A stretch of DNA of 64,000 nt from Medicago truncatula. Taxonomy: Eukaryota; Streptophyta; Magnoliopsida; Fabales; Fabaceae. The notes below the pieces were generated by a model, which saw only the letters and a program-made list of their open reading frames with translations, ran no database searches and was not told the origin of the DNA. The translations under genes were made by a program, and so were the position numbers. How positions within the stretch are numbered: position 1 is the stretch's first letter; the number at the start of each line of letters is the position of its first letter. Shown in pieces: positions 46,421-58,811 of this stretch. The DNA lies in the NCBI RefSeq assembly GCF_003473485.1, contig NC_053049.1:29719292-29783291 (forward strand), read 5' to 3'.

Positions 46421-47673
46421 CAATCTATTTTGTTTTACCAAACATAAAATAAAATAAAATAAGAAAAATTATTTTTTGTAGTCCTTTAACTTAATTCAGG
46501 TCATGATTTTGTTATTTATCTAATTTTTTTTCATATTCTTTTGATCAATTTTTGAAATTCAAATATGTGGTCTTTCTGACATATTTTCATATGAAATTTA
46601 GATTTAATACTTAAAAAAACATATGCAAATTAAATCAAAATAAAATATGAAAATGTGAAAGATGAAAAGTCATGATTGGTTGGTGTAATGGTGGGTCCAA
46701 AACATTGAGCAGACAAATTGAGTTGAACATGTAATGCACGTGCCTTCTTCTTACTTATCTATCTTCATCGCTCATCCTCCATACCTTTCAATTCTCAAGA
46801 TATTGTACAGTTCCCATTTCCAAGTTCCATCTTTGAAGGCAAGTTCTCAAAACTTAATCATATCATTTTATCTTGTAAGTATCTTCTACAAATCAAATAT
46901 AACATTTATTATTTTTATTTCATTAGCCAGCCATTCTGTTTTCTGTTTTATTTTGAGTGAATCATGCACTCATGCTTGTTCTAAATTTTGGTTGAGTTCA
47001 TTATCTTGAGTTTTGTGCTTAAACTTGATGCTTATAGTTTATCTTCTAAATGTATCCACCCATTGAAAATTTTCACTTTTACCATTTTATGCTAAAATCA
47101 TTAATATTATTATTATTTTTGAAAACTCGGTATCCGGACTGACTAATTCGGGGGACCAATCCCACCGTTCACTAACAGGGACCCAACCAGTATTCAATTA
47201 GGCTGTGAAAGGATTTTAGAAGACCTTTCTTCGATGAAAAAGTCTTGTGGTTTCCAATAAAACGTTTATATAACCAAGGTTTGAAAATTAGAATGCAATC
47301 ATGTTTTGGATCATTGTTACTGCAAAAAACAACTGTTAAATGTGGCTGATGCAGCCTCAACCGTGATTGCTGACCTATTTATTAACCAAGGTTTTAAATC
47401 GTGATACAATCGCATTTACGATCCTTGATATTGCACATTGTCACAATAACATAATAACTGTTTTAAATCGTGACAAAATAGCTTTTTGAATCTTTGATGT
47501 TGTAGAAAATCACAGTTAAATGTGGCTGATAGTGATACATTCATAACCACGATTGCATACCTAATTTTTCAACCTAGAATATAATTACCTCCATCAAGTG
47601 AGAAATTTATGACAAAATAGAACGATACTAATATTTATCAGAAGACATTTTTCTTAAAAAATTTCAGGTTTTT

Positions 47674-49912
47674 ATGATGGGTGAATCAGAGGGTACCAAA
47701 TTCAGCTTAGATGCTAGAAAGAATGAAAAAGTTAGGTTTCCAAAACGATTGGATCCTGCAATATCTAAATTTTTTGTGCAGCTACCTCACAAGTTTCAAA
47801 ATATTGTAAAGGTCAGTCACCAATCCTAGCTAAAAGTTTAGTACGAATGTCGATTTGCGATTAACTTATTATCTTTTAACTACAGAATCAGATGAGTAGA
47901 TTAGCGAAACATGAAGGAATGAATTGGGGGAGATCTGTTCAGAGAAATGGGAGTGTAACTTTTAGTGCTTCTGAAGCTGAACTGAAGGAACAACTGCAAG
48001 CATGGAAAGAAAATCCTTCTTGGGTTGATAAGCCACCAGAAATAAAGGTGAAGAGCAGTTAAATAGGATTGATTTTCTTTGGAAAATGTTGTCTTCGTAC
48101 TGAAACTGAAGATTATTGGATTTTAATTGCTTTACAATGTAGTTAGACTAGTTTGCCTTAGAGGCTTTTCTTTAACCTGTTCCTGTCTAGGAAGCACTGC
48201 CACATACAAGGACACCAAAAGCGACAGAGACACATAGGCATCGGTAATAACTTAAGAAAATAAAAGTGATTGTTTGTAATTACAAGTGTTAGTGTTGGAC
48301 ACTTAGGCACACTGACAATCTGAAGTGTCGGTGCTACATAGGTTCCTATTGATTTAAACTTTTTGAGATACTTTTAAACTTCATAAAAAAAGTAGCTAAT
48401 ATGGTTTATTCAATTCTGCTTAGATTTAGAAAACTTTCAACTTAACTTTCATATGCCTTAAAGAAGAATTGAAATCATTTCTGAAATATCCATGTCTATA
48501 TCTCAGTAAATGTTTTTTTTGGCAGGTGACTGTTCCCAAAGGTTCTCTTTGCAACCTCAATGTAGAAGTTGATGTTGGGCTTCCCCCTGATGCAGTATAT
48601 AACATAGTGATAGATCCTGACAATAGAAGAGTTTTCAAAAATATCAAAGTAAGTGACTTCTATAAGTCTGCTCAGTGAGTTTAGTTACAATGATTACAAA
48701 CTTGCTAAAATAAATAATTTGAAAAACACTGAAGAACGTCATAATTGAAACAGGAACGTTCGGTATCGAATGTTACTTCTTGATTCTAGATTATTATTTT
48801 TTACTTCTAACTTGTATAATTTATCAGTTACATAGTTTTGGCTGTCTCCTAAAGTTCTGCAATTCAAAATGGTGATGTTTTTCTTGGTCAGGAAGTGATA
48901 TCCAGAAAAGTTTTGGTTGATGAGGGTCATAGGCAAGTGGTTGATCTTCAGCAAGCAGCTATTTGGAGATTTCTTTGGTGGTCTGGCACTATTTCAATTA
49001 ATGTTTTGGTCGATCAAAACAGAAATGATTACTCTGTAAGGATCTATCCCTTTTTCATACAATGAATGGATTCCATATTTGAGGCACATATAAAGTTACC
49101 TCTCTTAAGACTCGTTGACTGGAAACCTTTTAAGCAAATGATTGTTATTGTTGTTACTGACATTTACCAACTACCTAAAATTGAAGAATATGTCTAGAAT
49201 TTCAATTAATCAACACACATTCATTTAAAGGCGAACGCTAGTAATTAGTTGTTAGATATGTTATAATGTAACTCTCAGCTTGTGGTCACAGCTTTCACTA
49301 ATCACAACACTATCCCTTGGTGTCTTAGAAACAAATGGGCCATTAATTGTTTGTTACTAAGAACATGAATTTCATCAGTTCTCATGTCAATGAATCTCAT
49401 ATAGTATTACTTTTCATCCAACCAAAAAGGATGTATATCTTACTGCTACCTAATTTTTGTGTCAGATGAAGTTCAAGCAAACCAAGACAGGATTCATGAA
49501 AAAATTTGAGGGCTGCTGGAGAGTAGAGCCTTTATTTGTCGATGAAGCAACCTGCTATCCCTTTAAACCCGTAACAAAGGAAGATTACAATATGTGTACA
49601 AGAGGAAAAGGAAGAATTGGATCTAAAGTTCGCCTACAACAAATACTTCAGCCAGCCATTGTCCCTCCACCTCCCATATCATGGTATTTGAGAGGAATCA
49701 CTTCCAAGACGACTGAAATGCTTATAACTGATCTACTTGCAGAAACTACCAGAATCAGAGGAGGATATGAGGCTGAAAAGTCCAAGGAAGAGATTCAAGG
49801 AAAGCATGGTGAAAACTTGGACCTCATAGCTAACACGAATAACATTAAAGAGAGATGGATTTTAAGGAGAAAAAATGCGAAGCAGAGTCATAGAAGACCG
49901 TTAGACTGCTAA
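47674..49912 (+). CDS. DUF220-type START-like (polyketide cyclase/lipid transport superfamily) protein
   Basis: Five coding exons, 47674-47811, 47886-48047, 48526-48648, 48892-49035 and 49466-49912, give 337 residues. A 5' UTR exon probably ends at 46874. The sequence has the conserved family traits I associate with plant DUF220 proteins: [58 protein letters not shown] and the Pro-rich [17 protein letters not shown]. The START-like fold suggests binding of a hydrophobic ligand; the true role is unknown. No signal peptide or membrane segment is seen. It lies between nucleoredoxin A and the broken pantothenate kinase copy, a position that is empty in the other copy of the block. Two adjacent ATGs begin the frame; the first is used here. 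Confidence 0.88.
48190..48345. mobile_element. Dispersed MITE-like repeat in the DUF220 gene intron 2
   Basis: The segment carries words such as GACACATAGGCATCGG and AAGTGTCGGTGCTACATAGG. The same organisation, with GACACG/GTGTCGGACAC words at both ends, occurs at 60700-60836, and a fragment lies at 9447-9505. Confidence 0.5.
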
Positions 49913-50334
49913 ATGATTTTCCTGTATCTATTTTTTATAATTTTAAAGGATTGATCCATGGTTGTTCAGATCACTTTAAAGGATTTTGATTTATATATCT
50001 TTTTTTATAATGTTGATGCCACTAATTTTTGGCTCAATGCGTTCCAGTTTGGTCAACTCTTGTGGATGCATCCGATAACATAACAAGGCATGCCATTGTA
50101 GTTTTAGATTGTTTGGATTTCTCAAAATATTTGAAATATTAAACAGGTTACCAAGGAGTGACTAAGTATGAGATGCGTGATTTTCCATTTCCAGAATTAA
50201 GCTCTAAAAATAATAGTAATTTGTAAATACTTAATGGATTAATGAATTTTTTAGAAGCAAAATTCACAAGAACTCAGACAGTTATGCACCTGATCAAAGT
50301 TAGAAGAGAAGAGCTTCACTAACTACCTGGATCT
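49913..50334. other. DUF220 gene 3' UTR and gap
   Basis: No gene is seen. The resemblance to the DNA after nucleoredoxin copy B resumes near 50335-50350. Confidence 0.5.
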
Positions 50335-52220
50335 GAAATCTGTGCATTTCATAAAACCCACAATTAAACATAAATTGCTCTTTACCATCGACTTGAGATG
50401 ATACAGCTAATATTAAACCTTCACCAAACTATATTTAGCTAATATCCACTGTTGATTTGAGACCAGAAGGCTAAGATCAAATGTATCGCGCATTTACGAT
50501 ATTGAATCCAAATCCTAAAGTACCTGGAGGTCGTCGCATTGCAGTGGGGGGAAGTCGCGAGCAGTGTTTATCACGTGTTAAATGGGTATATAATTTGTGG
50601 TGAGAGAGAATGAGGTAGCAAGAATTTAGTTTAAATTTGGAAGAGAATAAACACCATCTTATTTCCCGGATTATCTTTTCTTTCTGCTTTAAGCATTTTC
50701 CCTTTGTATTTCAGAAACTCTGGATCTGTTATAGCTTTGATATAAGTCGTGTTATTTTCATCAATTTAAACAAAGTCTCTACATTTTATGGTGCCTTAAT
50801 TACCTATTACAAATCTTTATTAAAGGATATATATCAGATCAAAACTAGCACCCAAAACAGAAGACACAACAAAAGAGATCTCAGTAATGAGCAACAATGT
50901 CATAGTTCGTGTTCACAAAAACCATTAGTTGTTGCACAGTATAATGCAAAAAATATTTACTAACGAGTTCACATTTGGAATTCTTTTTAATTCTAAGTCA
51001 ATACTATAGTTATAACTTTCAACTATTTTGCATAATCAAATCCAGTCACAACTACAAATCATTGCTAGAAACTACCGATAACATCATCTAAGCTGCATAG
51101 ACGCTATACTCTATACTTTCAACAACATTTAATTCCCCGTCTATTTGACCATGCATTTTATCAACAGCAAAAGATAACTTGGTGGGACTTTATTGGGCCT
51201 CTTGCTTGACCAATAATTCTTTGATGCCACGTTTATCAAAACTCATAAAGGCCAGCTCCAAGAAACCCTTCATGCCGCAAGAACATTGCTTTCACCTCAC
51301 CTTTAGACCTAAAAAATAAACAAAGATTCACTAGTTTATGTTTTCTGATTAAAATCATGTCAGGACTCAGAAGCAAGTGTCAAGTGTGAATAAAAATCCT
51401 ATGAAACTTTCCGTGCATTATAGCAAAACAATGACAGTTTTACATTCTAAACTTTAGCGCACAAATGCAAACTCACTCCTTCAAACCCTAACTTGCTCCC
51501 TGCCAACCCTTAGGAATGTGCTAAAATTGTAGTTGAGCATTTGCAGTTGCATGTTCTAAAATTGATGCCAACGTAGATAAATACAGGTTTTTATTGATGA
51601 AAAAATGTATAAAGTACTTGCATTTTATAGATGAAAGTTGTAAATCATAATATTTTTTCAATAATGCTAAATATAATTGTTTTTGTCGAACATGGAAGAG
51701 CCTCTGAGAAGTCTCAGATATAGCCTGATCATGGTCATGTTTGTCAGGAACTTCCCAAAGGCTATCTTTCTTGATCGATAAGAATAATAATGGTCAACTA
51801 GTATAGTTTTGGCCCTATAGAACCAAAAGTTTTTGTGAATGTTGTAAAGGACAGAAACAATTTTAAATGAGCTGTTATTCGTAAAGATATAAATCTATGT
51901 CCCACAACATAATCCATTTTAGTTACGAAGCACCAAATTAGCAGTTGAAGAGAGGATCTTCTTTGTCACTTACCAGAAATTAACAGCAACAGATAGTGTA
52001 TCCACAGTAAAAGGATGCCTCTAAAAAAAAAAGTCCGCCAAAAAATATACTCTTCAGCCCAAATCGAAGGGCATTTAATCAAGAGATCTGAAATCAAACA
52101 ACATAGCAAAACAAATAAGAGCCGAAATCCATTTCACTTCCTGATAAAAGTGACAAAAATATTGCATGATAAAAATATAAATAGAGGAAATCAGAATATA
52201 AGAATTTAACTCTGCAATTG
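50335..52220 (-). pseudogene. Broken duplicate of the pantothenate kinase 3' end
   Basis: The block matches 59000-60700, both coding and non-coding. The copy of the last exon (51088-51308) is 5 bases shorter than its model (59577-59802) owing to a loss near 51257, which shifts the frame. The copy of the previous exon (51974-52087) is one base longer than its model. No earlier exon is present, so only the last two of at least nine exons were retained. It cannot encode a working kinase. The block continues downstream of the exon copies to about 50335, sharing the text GCATTGCAGTGGGGG with the intact locus. Confidence 0.88.
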
Positions 52221-52398
52221 GATAGCTTATAAGTGGGGGCAATCCTCACCTCATAAGCCGGTTTTGTGGGGTTGTGTTAGGCCCAACCACGATTTCTAAG
52301 AATTTAACTCTGCAATTGGATAGCTTATAAGTGGGGGCAATCCTCACCTCATAAGCCGGTTTTGTGGGGTTGTGTTAGGCCCAACCACGATTTCTAAG
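52203..52398. repeat. Exact tandem duplication of a 98-bp unit
   Basis: The unit AATTTAACTCTGCAATTGGA ... CGATTTCTAAG occurs at 52203-52300 and again at 52301-52398 with no difference seen. Its interior (CTTATAAGTGGGGGCAATCC ... GTTAGGCCCAACC) resembles pieces of legume LTR remnants. The intact locus near 60690 has the flanking AATTTAACTCTGCAATTGGA once, so the duplication arose only in this copy. Confidence 0.95.
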
Positions 52399-52671
52399 AG
52401 AACCCATTGATCATTGTTGATCCACCGCAACTTCAATTATCTCCCAGGTGCCAAGTCAGTCCTTGACACCGAACAGTAGCAGTTTCACATCATCTCACCG
52501 TGAGTGTTTGTCATGCATTCTTCTTTTGGGTAATTACCTTCAATAACCTTCTAGCTTCAGCGATGTGAAAATTGGATCTGATAAATAAGAGGGTGCTGTT
52601 AGATGGCCTGTGTCCTTTTTTTTTCCCTCATTTCTATCAGAAAATTTTTCGCCTCAGTTCGGTATGACTGC

Positions 52672-55566
52672 TTAAGTGCCTGGTCTATCTCGTGCTTTTA
52701 GAATGTCATAAGTTGAAGAATTAGGAATTCTTCCTTTTGTCCGCATCTCATTGAAAAGCTCTCCTGCTTTGTGCATCCTTCCTGCTTTTGCAAAACAATT
52801 AATAAGCACATTGTATGTTCCTGTGGTGGGAACAAAACCTTTGGTTAACATTTCACGATAAAATTTAGTGGACTCTTCTTTATTTCCAACTCTACCATAG
52901 CCAGAAACCAATATGTCATAAGTAGCAGCATTTGGGACAAATCCTCTTTCCTTCATCCCCCTGACTATTTTATCCGTCCCTTTCATTAAACCAGCATTTG
53001 AAAGACCCCATAAAAGGGTATTGTAAGTAGTAATATTTGGAGAGATTCCATCAACAAACATCTGTAAATAAGTCTTAAATGCCTTCTCCACGTGACTTCC
53101 TGTACAGTAACCGCGGATAAGGGCATTGTAAGTAACATAATCAGCTGAAATTCCACGTTTTACCATTTCATCAAGGACCACTTTTGCCTTTCTAGTCATC
53201 CCTAATCTGCATAATACAGTAATCAGTGTGTTATACACAGTCAGGGTGAGTTTGAGGCCCATGTCGATGAGTTTATTATGAATTTGTAAAATTGTGTCTG
53301 CTTTTTTAAACCTTGAATATGCTTTAACCAGAAACTTGTGAGTAATTGGGGTTGGTACAACCCCCATAACCAACATTTCATTTAAAACATCTGCTGCTTT
53401 TTGAACGTCGCCAGTTTTACAAAGCCCGCCAATCAGAATGTTATAAGTGACTGCATTTGGCATTATCCCGTAGCTCTTCATCTCAATCAAAATACCCAAA
53501 GCATCTTCTATGTTACCTTTGATGCAGTATGAGTTAATTATAGTGTTATATGTAACACAATTTGGAGCCAAACCCAATTCTATCATTCTTGAACAAACAT
53601 TTTGCGGGTCATATTTCCCCAACCTCAAGAGCCCCTTAATCAAAGTGTTGCAAGCAACAACATCAAACCGGGTGTTTTTCTCTGTCATTTCCTGGACAAT
53701 GGAAAGAGCGGCCGACTCGTTTCCTTCTTTAAAGTATCCATCTATTAGAGAAGTGTAATTAACGATATCCGGATCGATACCCTTGGAGTGCATATCTTTA
53801 ACTAACGGTCGAGCTGCATCCATCCTCCCAACTCTTTTCAAGTTGTTCAATAAGATATCAAATATGACATTGCTTTCCTCCAATCTATGCACTTTGATTT
53901 CCTTATAGTAACCATTAGCAACATCTTGTTTACCTGCCCTAAAAAAGGCATCAATCAAAATTGCATAAACAAAAGTATTTGGCATAATATTCCTTTGGAC
54001 CATCTCCCTTAACACATCAACTGCTTTACTAAGCATTCCTTTTTTAGCATATCCATTTATAATGGAAGAAAAGGTAATAACATTTGGAGGAACATGTTCC
54101 TTCTGCATTTTTTGTAACACTAACTCTGCAAGTTCCATTTCGCCTAACTTGCAATACCCATCAAGCAATGCCGAATACGTGACACAGTTTGGGGCAAGAT
54201 TGAGCTTTAGAATAGTTTCAAACATTTCCTCGGCCTCTTTCGTTTTCCTAACTTTGAAAAGTCCATCCATTATAGTTGTGCACGTAACTATATCAAAAGA
54301 AACACCCCGAACAACCATTTGGCTTTGAAGATTAAAAGCCTCCATAACCCTCCCTGATTTGAACAAAGAGTTAATAATTGTAGCATACGAGACATGATTA
54401 GGATCTAAACCCATTTCATACATCTCTTTAAAAAAAACTGCTGCCTCGGTTAGTTTACCATGCCTACAGAGTGCATAAAGAATAGAACTGCAAGTAACCA
54501 CATCCGACATGATTCCATTCATAATCATCTGCTCAGACAGAGAAAGTGATTCTTCAACTCCAACAAACTTACAGTACGCAGAGATTAATGTTGTGTATGT
54601 GACAAGTGTAGGCTGCAAATTTCTTATCTCATTTTGAGTTACAACATCATTATTTGTCAACTGATCTTCGTCTTTCTGAAATGCGAAAATCTCATTGAAA
54701 AGAGATTCAGCCCTTTTAAGATCACCCATTTTACAAAAAGCTTTAAGCAAAGTATTATAAGTAACAACGTCAATCTCGACATCACCCCTCCATCTTTTCT
54801 CCATCAAATCCATCGCTTGACTCATCAACCCACATTCACAATACCCATCAATCAAGGTGTTCAAACCAATAACATCTTTAGTAACCCCACCATCAACCAA
54901 GTTGTACATAACCCACTCAGCATACCGAACAAATCCAATTCTGCAATAACCCTTAACTAGTATATTACAAGTGATTGAATCAACACATAAACCTCTTTTA
55001 ACCATTTCAGACAACAGACCAAAACCCTGATCAACCAACCCTTTCTGACAGAATCCCCATATAACAGTATTATATGTAACATTATCAATAACATCATTGT
55101 TCCTAAGATATCCTAAAGCCAAATCTAAATCACCAACTTTACACAACGAATGAACCAAAACATTAACACTGAAAACATCAGGCACAACCCCACAAAACAC
55201 CATATCAGAATACATAACCTTTACCTGAGAAACCAAACCAGAGGCATTGAATTCAGACAAAAGGTTTTTCCAGAAATGTAAAGAGGGAACAAAATCAAAG
55301 GCACGCATGCGAGAGAAAGTATCAGAGGCGGTGGAGAATCTGCCACATTTCAAGTAGAGACTAATGAGAGTGTAGAAGAATGAAACATAGAGATGGGTTT
55401 TGGTGGGTGGGATCAAAATCGGATCTTTATGGAGTTGGGAGGAGAATTTTGTGATGGGTGTAGAGTGGAAGGTTCTTGTGACTCTGGTGGATGAGAGAAG
55501 GGATACAAGGTTGTTGGTTTGAACATTCTTCAGATGATGTTTCATCATCTTATTAACAAACTTCAA
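52672..55566 (-). CDS. P-class pentatricopeptide repeat protein, probably mitochondrial
   Basis: A single intronless exon encodes 964 residues, the usual gene form for this family. After a basic, Ser/Thr-rich N-terminus (MKFVNKMMKHHLKNV ... TRVTRTFHSTPITKFSSQL) that looks like a mitochondrial presequence, more than 20 tandem 35-residue PPR motifs run almost to the C-terminus (typical cores: VTYNTLLKAFCKMGDLKRAE, VTYSALLDGYCKLGEMELAE). There is no E, DYW or SMR extension, so it belongs to the P class, which usually binds one organelle transcript to stabilise or process it. It resembles Arabidopsis At5g14770 by recall. Several ATGs lie near the start; the first is used. It separates the two copies of the nucleoredoxin block and is itself not duplicated here. 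Confidence 0.93.
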   Translation of the reverse strand: MKFVNKMMKHHLKNVQTNNLVSLLSSTRVTRTFHSTPITKFSSQLHKDPILIPPTKTHLYVSFFYTLISLYLKCGRFSTASDTFSRMRAFDFVPSLHFWKNLLSEFNASGLVSQVKVMYSDMVFCGVVPDVFSVNVLVHSLCKVGDLDLALGYLRNNDVIDNVTYNTVIWGFCQKGLVDQGFGLLSEMVKRGLCVDSITCNILVKGYCRIGFVRYAEWVMYNLVDGGVTKDVIGLNTLIDGYCECGLMSQAMDLMEKRWRGDVEIDVVTYNTLLKAFCKMGDLKRAESLFNEIFAFQKDEDQLTNNDVVTQNEIRNLQPTLVTYTTLISAYCKFVGVEESLSLSEQMIMNGIMSDVVTCSSILYALCRHGKLTEAAVFFKEMYEMGLDPNHVSYATIINSLFKSGRVMEAFNLQSQMVVRGVSFDIVTCTTIMDGLFKVRKTKEAEEMFETILKLNLAPNCVTYSALLDGYCKLGEMELAELVLQKMQKEHVPPNVITFSSIINGYAKKGMLSKAVDVLREMVQRNIMPNTFVYAILIDAFFRAGKQDVANGYYKEIKVHRLEESNVIFDILLNNLKRVGRMDAARPLVKDMHSKGIDPDIVNYTSLIDGYFKEGNESAALSIVQEMTEKNTRFDVVACNTLIKGLLRLGKYDPQNVCSRMIELGLAPNCVTYNTIINSYCIKGNIEDALGILIEMKSYGIMPNAVTYNILIGGLCKTGDVQKAADVLNEMLVMGVVPTPITHKFLVKAYSRFKKADTILQIHNKLIDMGLKLTLTVYNTLITVLCRLGMTRKAKVVLDEMVKRGISADYVTYNALIRGYCTGSHVEKAFKTYLQMFVDGISPNITTYNTLLWGLSNAGLMKGTDKIVRGMKERGFVPNAATYDILVSGYGRVGNKEESTKFYREMLTKGFVPTTGTYNVLINCFAKAGRMHKAGELFNEMRTKGRIPNSSTYDILKARDRPGT

Positions 55567-55969
<403 letters not shown>

Positions 55970-56152
55970 TTTTAATCAAAATTTCATAAAAAAAACAAAG
56001 CTCATATTTTCGAGCTGAATGATGGGCATGTGAATGTTATCTTCTCTAGTTAGTGGTATAAGGTACTAACAAATATTCACTTTTTAGTGACATAAAAATA
56101 GGTAAAAAAATAACGATGTCCCCTCTTTTGCTAGTATTCTTGTTTAATGTAA

Positions 56153-56210
56153 TTTTTTTTTCTTCTGTGATGGTTGCGATTCGAACCCGGACCTTGTATA
56201 TATTATGCAT
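56153..56210 (-). mobile_element. SINE 3' fragment
   Basis: On the minus strand it reads ATATATACAAGGTCCGGGTT followed by CGAATCGCAACCATCAC and an A tract: a B box and 3' tail related to the SINE at 39008. The 5' part is missing. Confidence 0.6.
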
Positions 56211-56216
56211 CGTTTA

Positions 56217-56790
56217 TTAGGGGTGGAAATGAGTCGGGTCGAGTCGGGCTTTGCTTAAATAGGTTAGGCCTAGTTGAAAAAACTAAGGCATAAGCCTTGA
56301 CCTTTTATATGTCATAGACTTTATTTTAAGTCTGACCTGACCTTTTTAAAAGTCTAACCTGACCTATTAGCCTGTTTAAAAGTATAGTTTGTATTACAAA
56401 TTTCAAAAAGAGTTTGTTCATCAATTTTTTTTCTTTCAATTTGTGCAACGTACTTAATATAGATATAAATATTAATCAGATACAAATTAAACTAATAAAA
56501 CACAATTGTAAAAATTATAGATGGATAGAAACTCAAGAATAATCATGTCTAATCAAAACAAGGATTTTAAATTCAATCTAATAATCATACTTAACCTTAA
56601 ACATATCAGTGACAAGCCTTAATAGTTCACACTGATAACTTAACAAGCTTCTAAACGGTACGGAGTTGTTCCATGCAAGCCTTAATAGTTCACATAAAAC
56701 AAATATTTATTATTTACTGATGCATTTGGTTCATAATACAATTCAGATACATAAATTATTTATGAATTTGAAAAATATTTATTATAAACG
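56217..56790. other. Gene-free stretch with a hAT-like repeat edge
   Basis: AGGGGTGGAAATGAGTCGGG at 56219 resembles the edge of the element at 36336-36947, followed by repeats of CTGACCTGACC and AAGTCT words. No second edge or gene is seen. A short direct repeat of GCAAGCCTTAATAGTTCACA lies at about 56613 and 56673. Confidence 0.45.
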
Positions 56791-56797
56791 TGACAAC

Positions 56798-56805
56798 TAT
56801 AAATA
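56798..56805 (+). promoter_or_regulatory. TATA box of nucleoredoxin copy B
   Basis: TATAAATA lies 63 bases before the start codon, matching the box before copy A. Confidence 0.75.
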
Positions 56806-56860
56806 AGTCGTCCCCTATTCTGCTAGTCCTACGTTATTCTTGTTTAGTCAGTCAATAGCG

Positions 56861-58811
56861 ATGGCAGATTCTGTTGTTAATGTCACTCACGATGTTCACT
56901 CTCTCCTCTCTTCTCCAGATAGAGACTTTCTTCTTCGCAACACCGGCGATCAGGTAAAATATTAATAAACAATTTGTATTCATCTGAATTAAATACATCA
57001 ATTCAATTGAATCCTCTATTTGATGTGGAAGAAATATATGTTTTAAATTTTTAATATATGAAGCACAGACAACGTATGATTACACTGAATTATGGTGTCT
57101 TCGTGTTTATGTTTTTAATATATGTCGTCGGGATTATATCTTGAGATTCACAGGTAAAAATTGATAGCTTGAAGGGAAAGAAACTTGGTTTTTATTTTTC
57201 AGCATCATGGTGTGGTCCGTGTCGATCATTCACTCCAACGTTGGTGGAGGTGTACAATGAACTCTCTCCCAAGGGTGACTTTGAGGTTGTTTATGTCTCA
57301 CGTGATAAAGATGATGAGACCTTTAACAACTACTTTTCCAAGATGCCATGGCTGGCTATCCCATTTTCTGACTCAGAGATACGCATTCGCCTCAAAGAAT
57401 TGTTTCATGTAAAAGGCATTCCTCATCTTGCATTGCTCGATGATACTGGAAAAGTTGTTACTGAAGACGGAGTTCACATTATCCGTGAATATGGAACTGA
57501 AGGATACCCTTTCACATCAAAAAAGGTTCAAGAGTTGAAAGATATAGAAGAGGAAGCTATGAGGAACCAGTCCTTGAGATCGACATTGGTCTCTAGCTAC
57601 CGTGACTTTGTGATATCATCCGATAGAAACGAAGTAAGCGAATAACTTAACTCAGTATGATATAGTAGGTTCGTTTAGTTATTATCTGTTTGTTTGCCAC
57701 AGATCATGTGGTTCATTTACCAATCTGACTTTTCCTTTCATGTGCACAACAGATACCTATCTCTGAGATTGAGGGAAAGACAGTTGGTTTGCATTTCTTT
57801 ACGACTTCATACAAACCATGCGTGCTATTTAATCAAAAGCTTAAGGAGGTTTACAACAACCTGAAGGAAAATGGGGAGAACTTTGAGGTCGTGTTTATAC
57901 CCTTAGATGATGAGGAAGAGTCATTCAAGAAAGAATTAGAAAGCGTGCCTTGGTTATCCTTGCCTCTCAAGGACAAAACTTGTTTGAAACTAGTTAAGTA
58001 CTTTGAGCTATCAACACTCCCCTCCTTTGTTGTTATTGGGCCAGATGGGAAAACTCTTCATCCTAATGCCGCTGATGCCATTGAGGATCATGGGATAGAC
58101 GCATATCCATTCACTCCTGAAAAGTTTTCTGAACTCGATGAAATAGCAAAGGCCAAGGAGGCATCTCAAACACTTGAGTCGGTTTTGGTGTCTGGCGATC
58201 AAGATTTTGTCATTGAGAAAGATGGGAAGAAGGTAATATTTCTTATTATATAAATATAGATGTATTGGATTATGTTGAGTGATTCCCCATCAATCCCTCT
58301 TTTTAATTCGTTATTAACAAGTCAGCTTTTATCTCCATTGCAGATTCCGGTGTCGGAATTAAAGGGGAAGACTGTCCTCCTCTACTTCTCAGCCCACTGG
58401 TGTCCTCCATGCCGTGAGTTTCTTCCAAAACTCATTGATGCATACCTTAAGATCAAGACAGAAGACAATGATGCACTTGAAGTGGTTTTCATCTCTAGTG
58501 ATAGGGATCAAGACTCCTTTGATGAATTCTTTGCGGAAATGCCATGGGTGGCACTTCCCTTTGGTGACTCGAGAAAAGAATTTCTAAGTCGCAAATTCAA
58601 GGTAGCTGGCATTCCTAAGCTGGTGGCGATCGGACCAAGTGGCCAGACTGTCACGAAAGAGGCTCGAGATCTGGTTGGGATTTATGGGGCAGATGCTTAT
58701 CCTTTCACTGAGGAGAGAATAAAAGAAATAGAGGCACAAAAAGCTGCCAAGGAAGAAGAGAAGCCCAAAGATGGATGGGTTTGTGATGGAGATGTCTGCA
58801 CCAAAGCCTGA
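56861..58811 (+). CDS. NRX1: Nucleoredoxin 1-like, three thioredoxin domains, DC1 domain lost (copy B)
   Basis: Four exons, 56861-56953, 57154-57633, 57753-58232 and 58344-58811, encode 506 residues. Exon lengths equal those of copy A (93, 480, 480) except the last, which is 192 bases (64 codons) shorter. Active sites are WCGPC in domain 1, SYKPC in domain 2 and WCPPC in domain 3. After IEAQK the sequence jumps straight to [18 protein letters not shown], so the whole DC1 zinc domain is missing while the tail is kept in frame. The frame is otherwise open and splice sites are intact, so it is probably expressed. A candidate poly(A) signal AATAAA lies at 58878-58883. The intact pantothenate kinase gene follows in the opposite orientation, tail to tail. 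Confidence 0.95.
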
